Shown here one piece after another: positions 44,831-51,960 of a stretch of 60,985 bases of DNA; the first letter of the stretch is position 1; each line of letters opens with the position of its first letter. Made by a program: the position numbers and the translations under genes. Source of the stretch: Bacteroidales bacterium. GTDB taxonomy: Bacteria; Bacteroidota; Bacteroidia; Bacteroidales; Muribaculaceae. The stretch covers positions 1 to 60,985 of the forward strand of contig JAUNNJ010000005.1 in assembly GCA_030531495.1 (NCBI GenBank), given 5' to 3'. The notes under the pieces are model-generated. The model was not told where the DNA came from and did no database searches. It worked only from the letters and a program-made list of their open reading frames with translations.

Positions 44831-46921
44831 TTAATTTTTGATTTGCACTTTGAATGATTTACCAGCAATGCGAACCACGTAGATGCCTGGTTCAACAGAA
44901 GAATAGGTGTTGCGGCCAGCTTCCACTACAAGGTCGGTAGCAATACCGTTCATTGCTACCAATTGAGCGATACCTGCACTTTCGGAATCAATGAAGAGCG
45001 AATTGCCTTCAGTGAATACACGAACTTGGCAGATGTTAGCATCGTCGATACCAGTGGCGTTGCCCACCATTGCGGTAGTGCCCTGGGCAACAACTCGCTT
45101 GAGCTCGGTGTTTACGAAAATCACATTCTTGATGAGCATTTGGGCATCAGCGGCAAGTTGCTCGTCGGCTTTCACTTTGAGGCGAAGCACTGCGCCATCG
45201 TTGCCATTGAAAGTGTTGTTGCTCATAGAGTAACCCACTACGCGGCTCTTACCGTCTTCGCGGTTGAGAGTGGCAAATGCGTGTGATGATGAACGCTCAG
45301 TGTTGGATGTTTCCTCAATCAAGGTCAACCCCATTGGGAGCACCACGTCGAATTGCATGGCCACATAAGAGTCGGTGTTGTTGAGTGCCACTTCCACTTC
45401 TTTTGTTTCGCCTGGGCGAACACTGAAAGCCGAAATTGAAAGGTGGTCGGTGGTGGTGATGTCGGAAGATGTGCGTGGAGCACGGCGAATTATGATTTCT
45501 TCACCATTGAGCACCATGTTGATGAGCATTGTTACATCGGTCACATCGATTGTGCCATTGCCGTCGATGTCGGCCACTTCAATGTTGAATGGATTTGGGT
45601 CGTCGCCGAGAACATAACTAATAAGGGTAGTGACATCGGAAACGTCAACGCATCCGTCGTTGTTCACATCGCCCATGAGGTAGTTCTTAAGAATATGGAA
45701 TTCCTTCCATTGTGCTGCTTGTTCGAAATCTGGAACTAAGCCCATATTGTCGAGGTCGAGAGCCACGTTTGGTTGGTCAACACCAGCCCAAACATCTTCG
45801 CCCAATTCGGGGACTGCATTTTGAGTGTAGGCTTTGATGGTTTTGAGGCCAGTCATTCCAGCCATTGCCTTTGTGCCGATATAAGAAACGCCTTCAGGTA
45901 TCACGAAGCGCTGCATGCCACAGGCATTGTAGAACGAATAATCGCCCATGCTTTCTGCGCCTGCTGGAATGATGCTGTCGGTTGTCAATGTCTCTGCACC
46001 TGCAAAAGCGAACGCAGGAACCGTGGTGAGATTTTCTGGAAGGTTGGCTGTTTCGAGTTGTGACGCGTAGAAGAATGCGCCCTCGCCAAGTGCGGTTACG
46101 CTTGATGGCAACTTTACGTTGCTAACCTGTGTTTTTGCTAACACCCATCCGTCAACAGTCGCAAGCGATGCTTGAGAAGAAAGGTCGAGGGCCGAAAGAC
46201 TTGTGTAAGCAAATGCTTCGGCACCGATAGTTGCCACGTTGGTGCCTTCAAAATTGACAGCTGTCAATGCCGAGCAAGATTTGAAAGCGCCTTCGCCAAT
46301 GGCTTTAACATCGCCACTGAGAGTGAGGGCAGAGAGAGCCGCATCGGCATAGAATGCATCTTTACCAATTGTAGCGCTTGCCACTGTGGCTGAAGTGAGA
46401 TTCCCACAGCGAGAGAATGCGCCTTCGCCCACTACTTTCACTGTGGCAGGCAAACTGATGGTGGTGATGCCCGTGCTGCTGAAAGCATAGGAACTGATGC
46501 TGTCGAGAGATGCAGGAAGGGTTATTTCGGTGAGACCTTCACAGCCAGCGAATGCGGCAAAACCAATTGACTTGAGCGATGCGGGAAGCGCTACGCTTGT
46601 GAGAGGCTTGCCAAAGAAACTGGTGCAAGGAATAGAGGCTGCAGCAAAATTGTTTTCGCCACCTAAAAGTGCAGTTTCCTCATCGCTATAGGCTTCTATG
46701 GTTGCTTCAGATAAATCTATTTCACTCAGAGCATTGAGGTTGTCGGCAATAAACATGAAGTCGCGCGCATCCATTGCGCCTGTCACTTTCAGTGAGGTGA
46801 TGGAGTGGTCGGTTACAAGCGATGCCAATTGTCCAGGTTGTGACTCAACAGTTACAGCCCACATCGATAGGGTTGTAAGTGCTGAAATTGCTAATGTTAT
46901 CGTTTTTCGCATTATATTCAT
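44831..46921 (-). CDS. BspA-like leucine-rich-repeat protein with dockerin pair, cohesin-like domain and T9SS sorting domain (paralogue)
   Basis: 696 residues with the same order as its neighbour: signal peptide (TITLAISALTTLSMWA), BspA-type repeats to about 405, dockerin pair at about 416-474 (GDVNNDGCVDVSDVTTLISY and DGNGTIDVTDVTMLINMVL, both loops complete), a cohesin-like sandwich at about 490-625 (FSVRPGETKEVEVAL, AMQFDVVLPMGLTLI, DGAVLRLKVKA), and a type A sorting domain ending GIYVVRIAGKSFKVQIKN. The -7 box is only 9 bases upstream of the first ATG (46921), so the third in-frame codon group, ATG at 46912, is a better start. It arose by tandem duplication with the 42608-44659 gene. Confidence 0.88.
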   Translation of the reverse strand: MNIMRKTITLAISALTTLSMWAVTVESQPGQLASLVTDHSITSLKVTGAMDARDFMFIADNLNALSEIDLSEATIEAYSDEETALLGGENNFAAASIPCTSFFGKPLTSVALPASLKSIGFAAFAGCEGLTEITLPASLDSISSYAFSSTGITTISLPATVKVVGEGAFSRCGNLTSATVASATIGKDAFYADAALSALTLSGDVKAIGEGAFKSCSALTAVNFEGTNVATIGAEAFAYTSLSALDLSSQASLATVDGWVLAKTQVSNVKLPSSVTALGEGAFFYASQLETANLPENLTTVPAFAFAGAETLTTDSIIPAGAESMGDYSFYNACGMQRFVIPEGVSYIGTKAMAGMTGLKTIKAYTQNAVPELGEDVWAGVDQPNVALDLDNMGLVPDFEQAAQWKEFHILKNYLMGDVNNDGCVDVSDVTTLISYVLGDDPNPFNIEVADIDGNGTIDVTDVTMLINMVLNGEEIIIRRAPRTSSDITTTDHLSISAFSVRPGETKEVEVALNNTDSYVAMQFDVVLPMGLTLIEETSNTERSSSHAFATLNREDGKSRVVGYSMSNNTFNGNDGAVLRLKVKADEQLAADAQMLIKNVIFVNTELKRVVAQGTTAMVGNATGIDDANICQVRVFTEGNSLFIDSESAGIAQLVAMNGIATDLVVEAGRNTYSSVEPGIYVVRIAGKSFKVQIKN

Positions 46922-46930
46922 GATTTATTG

Positions 46931-46938
46931 CAAAAATA
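46931..46938 (-). promoter_or_regulatory. -7 box TATTTTTG close to the BspA-like paralogue start
   Basis: Minus-strand TAnnTTTG match whose predicted start of transcription falls at about 46924, giving an almost leaderless message or favouring the ATG at 46912. Confidence 0.55.
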
Positions 46939-47022
46939 GCATTTTTTTTTGATATATAAGCATAAGGTTATACTAATTTCGCTTCTTGCTTTTTCTTTTG
47001 TTTGAGTCTGCGATAAAAGGGC

Positions 47023-47064
47023 ATAAAAAAAGCAATTTCCCTCAAATTGTGGGGGAAACTGCTT
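47023..47064 (-). terminator. Terminator of rplU-rpmA
   Basis: Imperfect stem AGCAATTTCCC / GGGGGAAACTGCT around an A/T-rich loop; on the minus strand it ends in a T7 tract. Confidence 0.8.
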
Positions 47065-47114
47065 GTGCGATTTCGAAAGTAGCGCTAAGAATTTTGGCGC
47101 TTCTTTTTGTTGCT

Positions 47115-47381
47115 TTAGTTCTTTTCGCCTTCAGCTGCGATTACGTTGATGAAGGTGTGGCCTGCACGTTGCTTGAATTCAACGATGCCATCAACCAATG
47201 CGTAAAGAGTGTGATCCTTACCCATACCAACGTTTACGCCTGGACGGTTAACAGTACCGCGTTGACGGCGGATGATGTTACCGGCTTTAGCGAATTGACC
47301 ACCAAAAATTTTCACACCGAGTCGTTTGCTATGTGACTCGCGACCGTTCTTAGAACTACCTACACCTTTTTTATGTGCCAT
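47115..47381 (-). CDS. rpmA: 50S ribosomal protein L27
   Basis: 88 residues. The start [20 protein letters not shown] is canonical (no cleavable N-terminal extension of the Firmicutes kind), followed by LGVKIFGGQ and [10 protein letters not shown]. It sits near the peptidyl-transferase centre of the ribosome. Co-transcribed with rplU, 21 bases upstream. Confidence 0.98.
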   Translation of the reverse strand: MAHKKGVGSSKNGRESHSKRLGVKIFGGQFAKAGNIIRRQRGTVNRPGVNVGMGKDHTLYALVDGIVEFKQRAGHTFINVIAAEGEKN

Positions 47382-47402
47382 AATCTGTTAAATTTTTAGG
47401 GG

Positions 47403-47720
47403 TTAAGCGATAACTTCTTTAATCACTACCTTGGTGAATTGTTGGCGATGACCGTTGAGACGGCGATAGCCTTTGCGACGTTTTTTCTTGAAAACAATCA
47501 CGTGTTCACCCTTTACGAGTTCTTCTGCAACCTCGCAAACTACTTTTGCACCTTCTACGGTTGGTGCACCTACCTTAACAGCGCCTTCAGCGTCTACAAG
47601 AAGAACCTTGTCGAACTCAACTGTTTCGCCTTTTTTCACATCAGCGATGTGGTGAACGAACAAGTACTTGCCTGCTTCGGCCTTGAACTGTTGTCCCTGA
47701 ATTTCTACAATTGCGTACAT
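47403..47720 (-). CDS. rplU: 50S ribosomal protein L21
   Basis: 105 residues: [20 protein letters not shown] at the start and the conserved [19 protein letters not shown] near the end. First gene of the rplU-rpmA operon, with a strong promoter about 87 bases upstream, leaving a leader of around 80 bases. Confidence 0.98.
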   Translation of the reverse strand: MYAIVEIQGQQFKAEAGKYLFVHHIADVKKGETVEFDKVLLVDAEGAVKVGAPTVEGAKVVCEVAEELVKGEHVIVFKKKRRKGYRRLNGHRQQFTKVVIKEVIA

Positions 47721-47806
47721 TTAATTAATTGTAAATCAAGTTAAACCATACGGCGGCCTGCGCACAATAAAGCGAGGCACTTAACAGAGCCTTTTGGAAA
47801 TCGACT

Positions 47807-47838
47807 GCAAAGTTACTATTTTTCAGCAATATAACAAA
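47807..47838 (-). promoter_or_regulatory. Promoter of rplU-rpmA
   Basis: Minus-strand -33 TTTG (47835-47838) and -7 TAACTTTG (47807-47814), spacing 20 bases. Confidence 0.85.
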
Positions 47839-47908
47839 TCTTTTTTAAGAAAACTTTTGCTTTTTCATTTCTTGCTACAAAGCATAACATATACGTGTAG
47901 GGTATAAT

Positions 47909-47945
47909 AAATCACCCACGGCTACTGAATGGCCGTGGGTGATTT
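47909..47945. terminator. Strong palindrome, probable bidirectional terminator
   Basis: Perfect 14-bp stem AAATCACCCACGGC (47909-47922) with GCCGTGGGTGATTT (47932-47945). It lies 149 bases downstream of the 48094-51411 gene and may end its transcript. Confidence 0.75.
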
Positions 47946-48093
47946 TGCTATAGATAGATCAGATTTTAGAAGTAAGGCATTAGAAGCCTGATTGGTCTGA
48001 TAGGACTGATAGGTCAGATGACCAAGACATCCCTCTTAACTTCCGTCAAAAAGACACTCGTCTTAACTTCCTAACTTCTTAACTTCTGATAAA

Positions 48094-51000
48094 TTACATT
48101 GCGAGGAGGATGTTGATGAGTGCGGTCACGTCGGAAACGTTCACTGTGCCGTTGCCGTCGATGTCGCAAATGCTGTCGCTGTAAGAAACCAAGCCCAGGA
48201 GCTTGTTGATGAGTGCTGATACGTCGGATACGTTCACCACACCGTTGCCGTCCACGTCGCCAGTAGCAGCGAAGATGTCGACGGTGATCTTGCTTGTTGA
48301 GCCAGCCAATGTGCTTGAGAGCTTCAAGTAAGAGCGGCCCTTACCGGTTGTATAGGTTGAAGTTGGCCTGTGGAATGCCTTAGATGTAGGGCTGAAGTAG
48401 AAACCTACGCTTTCGTTGTAGATGTTAGGACTTGTTCCGTCGCCCGTACCGATAAGGAGGTTTTGTGGAGTTGAAGGAGTTCCGCTTGGGCGTTTCAACT
48501 TGTGGATAGTGTTCTTCTTGAAGCCTTCAATGAGCAGACCGGTGTTGGCAGGGGTCTGGTTCACCATTTGTGCATAAGCCTTCTGTTCGCTCTTCTGGTA
48601 GCTGTAGATGGTGTAGGCTGTGAGGCCGGTAGCGTTCCAGTCAACAGGGTGGTTGACAGCGAAGTTGTAAACAGTTTCGTCGCCAGAGGTTACGAAGTAA
48701 CCATTCAGTCGGTCGATTGGCGCCTTGCTATCGGTAGAGAATTGAGTCCAGTTGGTAATGCTCTTTTGGTAGTCAGGTACTGAATACCAAGACACATAGC
48801 AGGTGAAGTCGGCTGCATCTGCACCGTAGAACTGACCGCCCCATGATAAACTGTTTTCAGGAATATTGATGACGAGCTCGTGGAGGTTCGGACATGATAC
48901 GAATGCGTATCTGCCAATATAAGAGCAAGTAGATGGCACGGTGAATGTGCCGCTGAGTCCAGATTTCATGAAAGCATATGCGCCGATGCGTTCAAGATAC
49001 TTCATGCTTGAAATACTGATGCTTGTTCTGTTGGTAGCGTCTACGAGAAGGCTGTCGCCGATTTGGGTCATCAAATATTTTTTGCTGCCGCCGTTGGTCA
49101 TGTCGGTTTCATAATTAGATGCAGCAAATTGGCCTGATTGTGTTTTGATGTAAGGGTGGTAAACATATTTCGCCTTACCAGCATATGTGGTTCCGTCTTT
49201 GGTGACAGAAGAATTGCTAACCACGGTCATGCGGTAAGCAGTGCCGCCGTGATTGTTGTTGTAAGCGAAGTCGTATGCACCAGCGCTTACGGTGAGCGCT
49301 TTCCACTTAGAGTTGTTCTTGTAGTGGCCTACGTAGTTTGTAGGCACATAGAGTTTGCAAGATGAAGGAATGTTGGTCAAATCCCAGTTTGTGTAATCTG
49401 ATAGCCAACCTGTGTTGACAATCAACTCTTCGAGGTGGTTGTTCTTTGCAATCGCTGCAAGGCCCATGCTGCCAAAAGAAGAAGGGAGGAGGATACGCTT
49501 CATAGAGTTGTCGTAGAACGCATAATTTCCGAGATACTTGAACCCGTAAGGGAAGATGAGGTCGTTGGCGATGCGACATCCGTTGAATGCATCTTTTGAC
49601 ACAACTCTCAAACATGAGTTGAGGTTGAGTGTCTTGATGTTGGTGTGATTCTTGAATGCAGCTTCACCAATAGTGTCGACATTCGCACCGAGATAGATGG
49701 TGAATTCGCCACCGAAATTCGCACCGTCGGATGCATAAGGGCCTACGCTGGTAACGGCGTAGTTCTTGTTGTTGAAGGTGATATGTGCGGGAATATAGAG
49801 TGTGGCAGCATCTGGTACGCTGGGCACATTCACGAGGCTTGCGCGACCGGCATAGCTCGTGCCGTTGATTGTTTCGGCGGCTGCGCTGGTGATGCTGTAG
49901 AAGCAGAGCACATTGTAGGAAGTTGATAGGATACTCGATACCTCTAGATCGTGTCCACCTCTTTTAATGTTGCTCCATGTTTTCCATCCTTCAGCAGCCT
50001 TGTAAGCATCCACTGCACTTTGTGGCACGTAGAGATTCGTACGCTTGCATTCTGAGAATGAAGAAGCGACCATTGCGAGTGGTGTGTTGTTGTTGACGTA
50101 CAAGTTTGCCAACTTGGTACATCCCGAGAAAGCTTGTTTATCCATATAGGCTACAGAACTTGGAATTCTTGCATCGGTCACTTCTGAGCATCCAGAAAAT
50201 GCTTGCATGTTAATTGTAGTCACGCCATAAGGAATATAAATATTCAATAATTTCTTGCAATTTTCAAAAGCGTAATTACCGATGGTTTTTGTGTCGGGGT
50301 GGATAGATGTATAAGTTGCACCTTCTGGGCAGCGTAAGAGATAGGTTTTAGCTTTGTTGTAAAATGAACCGTTGTATGAACTGTAGTTTTTATTGTTTGT
50401 GTCAACGCTGATGTTTGTCAATGCCGAACAATGGTCTACGAAATAAGCACTACATAAAGTGACTGATGCCGGAATGTTGATGACGGTGAGACCAGTACAG
50501 CCATAGAATGAAGAACTTGAAATGGTGGTCAAGCCTTCGTTGAGTGAGACAGATGTCAATGAAGTGCAGTTTTTGAAAGCGCATACACCAATGCTGGTGA
50601 GTTTAGTACAACCTGTAATGTTTACACTCTTGAGCGTTGTGTTGTCGAGCATAGCGCTGTCGGCAATGGCCACAAAGTTGTAGGTGTAAGGACCGAAAGA
50701 GTAGGTAGCACCGTTCTTCTTGTATGCACCGTCGGTTACAGCTGAAGCAGTAGAACTGAAACCGGTCATGGTCATTTCGCCATTTGAGCTATATGTTGGC
50801 GCCTTTGTCACCACGAGGTAAGCACCATCCGAGCATAAAACGTCGCGAGCAGAAGAGTGCTTCTTGATAGTGGCGAAGTTCTTAAATGCTGCTTTTTTCT
50901 TGAATTGTGCCACAGCGTCGGGGTTGGTCATGGTCACGTAGAGTGTCATGCCAGAGTTGGTTGGGAACGCGTCGCTGTTGATGATGTTGGCACCATCGTT

Positions 51001-51411
51001 AGGGTCGGTTGTGAGGGCATAGCGCACAGTTGTGAGCTTTGTACAGCCAACAAACACTTTAGAATAGATGTATCGGCAAGAACTTGGAATATTCGCAAAG
51101 GTGATATTCGCACAGTTGTAGAATGCCGAAGCGTTCAAGTCGGTAATACCATAGTTGATGGTGACACCGGTAAGGTTCGACTGGCTTGCGAAAGCTGAGT
51201 TGGCAACCGACTTTACCAGGTGGGTTTTGCTGTTGTAGCTTACACTGGTAGGGATAGTGAGGCTCAGACTACTCTTGGTCTTGCCATTAGCGCTCAACCC
51301 CGTCACGGTAACTTCACCGTGGGCCGATGATGTGGGGTCTTGGGTAACCTTGTAGGCAAGGTCGCCAATTTCAAAGGTCACACCCACCGTGGCATTAGCA
51401 GCAATAGCCAC
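48094..51411 (-). CDS. Large BspA-like leucine-rich-repeat protein with C-terminal dockerin pair; signal peptide interrupted by a stop codon
   Basis: 1105 residues from a GTG at 51411. BspA-type (LRR_5) repeats fill most of the protein (for example LTSIGVCAFKNCTSLTSVSL, in two blocks separated by LEVSSILSTSYNVLC). Residues about 1050-1105 are a dockerin pair: GDVDGNGVVNVSDVSALINK and [21 protein letters not shown], with complete calcium loops. No sorting domain follows. The frame extends upstream through SLLLISALVAIAANA, the core of a signal peptide, but an in-frame TAA at 51436-51438 separates it from the ATG-AAA-AAA at 51447. As read, the protein lacks a usable export signal; the promoter is intact. 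Confidence 0.85.
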   Translation of the reverse strand: MAIAANATVGVTFEIGDLAYKVTQDPTSSAHGEVTVTGLSANGKTKSSLSLTIPTSVSYNSKTHLVKSVANSAFASQSNLTGVTINYGITDLNASAFYNCANITFANIPSSCRYIYSKVFVGCTKLTTVRYALTTDPNDGANIINSDAFPTNSGMTLYVTMTNPDAVAQFKKKAAFKNFATIKKHSSARDVLCSDGAYLVVTKAPTYSSNGEMTMTGFSSTASAVTDGAYKKNGATYSFGPYTYNFVAIADSAMLDNTTLKSVNITGCTKLTSIGVCAFKNCTSLTSVSLNEGLTTISSSSFYGCTGLTVINIPASVTLCSAYFVDHCSALTNISVDTNNKNYSSYNGSFYNKAKTYLLRCPEGATYTSIHPDTKTIGNYAFENCKKLLNIYIPYGVTTINMQAFSGCSEVTDARIPSSVAYMDKQAFSGCTKLANLYVNNNTPLAMVASSFSECKRTNLYVPQSAVDAYKAAEGWKTWSNIKRGGHDLEVSSILSTSYNVLCFYSITSAAAETINGTSYAGRASLVNVPSVPDAATLYIPAHITFNNKNYAVTSVGPYASDGANFGGEFTIYLGANVDTIGEAAFKNHTNIKTLNLNSCLRVVSKDAFNGCRIANDLIFPYGFKYLGNYAFYDNSMKRILLPSSFGSMGLAAIAKNNHLEELIVNTGWLSDYTNWDLTNIPSSCKLYVPTNYVGHYKNNSKWKALTVSAGAYDFAYNNNHGGTAYRMTVVSNSSVTKDGTTYAGKAKYVYHPYIKTQSGQFAASNYETDMTNGGSKKYLMTQIGDSLLVDATNRTSISISSMKYLERIGAYAFMKSGLSGTFTVPSTCSYIGRYAFVSCPNLHELVINIPENSLSWGGQFYGADAADFTCYVSWYSVPDYQKSITNWTQFSTDSKAPIDRLNGYFVTSGDETVYNFAVNHPVDWNATGLTAYTIYSYQKSEQKAYAQMVNQTPANTGLLIEGFKKNTIHKLKRPSGTPSTPQNLLIGTGDGTSPNIYNESVGFYFSPTSKAFHRPTSTYTTGKGRSYLKLSSTLAGSTSKITVDIFAATGDVDGNGVVNVSDVSALINKLLGLVSYSDSICDIDGNGTVNVSDVTALINILLAM

Positions 51412-51447
51412 TAAAGCCGAAATGAGAAGTAATGATTATTTTTTCAT
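51409..51447 (-). pseudogene. Signal peptide start M-K-K-stop-S-L-L-L-I-S-A-L-V
   Basis: ATG AAA AAA TAA TCA TTA CTT CTC ATT on the minus strand. Changing one base (TAA to TTA) would give a normal signal peptide in frame with the large leucine-rich-repeat gene. Confidence 0.85.
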
Positions 51448-51538
51448 AAATACATGTATTTTAATTAGTTGTTATTCTCGGACAAGAAAAAAAGGATATA
51501 TAACAATCTCTTTTCTCCAAATCCTATTCATTCAAGTG

Positions 51539-51570
51539 CAAATTTATAGCAAATTATTTGTTTTCGCAAA
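51539..51570 (-). promoter_or_regulatory. Promoter of the large leucine-rich-repeat gene
   Basis: Minus-strand -33 TTTG (51567-51570) and -7 TAAATTTG (51539-51546), spacing 20 bases; about 92 bases before the ATG at 51447. Confidence 0.8.
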
Positions 51571-51704
51571 TTTTAAGTGACTTTTCATGGCTCTGTGGAA
51601 ATTTAGCGGGGAATAGTTGCCCCCTGTTGATTACATTTCTCACAAACACAGTGACAAAAAGTGCCTTCGGCTACAAAAACTGGGGGTCGAAATACGAAGA
51701 TGTT

Positions 51705-51795
51705 TTGTAGGGACGCTTGGCTCAAGCGTCCGCTTTACATATGGTTGGCTGTCAATTTGTTAGATACCGGACGCTCGGACCGAGCGTCCCTACAA
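51705..51795. repeat. Double-hairpin palindromic element (REP/MITE-like)
   Basis: Outer arms TTGTAGGGACGCT (51705-51717) and AGCGTCCCTACAA (51783-51795) are perfect inverted repeats, extending to 28 bp with 4 mismatches. Each arm is itself a hairpin: GGACGCTTG-GCT-CAAGCGTCC and GGACGCTCGG-A-CCGAGCGTCC. No transposase is encoded. Confidence 0.85.
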
Positions 51796-51898
51796 TATTG
51801 TGTATGGCAGTCAACCGAAATCAGGGAAATACACTATCCCCACCTTTTCTCCTCTGAGCCCTTTTCATACCAAGTATAGATATCTGCCCTCAAAAATT

Positions 51899-51931
51899 GG
51901 GGCAGGCTCCATTCGATTAGAAGCCTGCCCC
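51899..51931 (-). terminator. Terminator of the porU1 gene
   Basis: 10-bp stem GGGGCAGGCT (51899-51908) with AGCCTGCCCC (51922-51931); on the minus strand AATTTTTGA follows. Confidence 0.8.
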
Positions 51932-51960
51932 TCCCCTTGTTTTATGTGTTGCGTGCTAAG

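Larger units (their letters stand above)
47721..48093. other. Intergenic region upstream of rplU
   Basis: Contains the rplU leader (with a small AGGC...GCCT hairpin), the promoter at 47807-47838, and a 14-bp palindrome at 47909-47945. The stretch 47950-48090 holds only degenerate short repeats (variants of CTGATAGG and CTTAACTTC) and no ORF. Confidence 0.6.
51448..51960. other. Intergenic region between the large leucine-rich-repeat gene and porU1
   Basis: Contains the promoter at 51539-51570, the double-hairpin repeat at 51705-51795, and the porU1 terminator at 51899-51931. No coding region is supported; short frames across it overlap the repeat. Confidence 0.65.

Noticed and set aside
48000-48090. 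Tandem repeat or CRISPR-like array upstream of the large leucine-rich-repeat gene end
   Set aside because: The CTGATAGG and CTTAACTTC units are short, irregular and without unique spacers of constant length.
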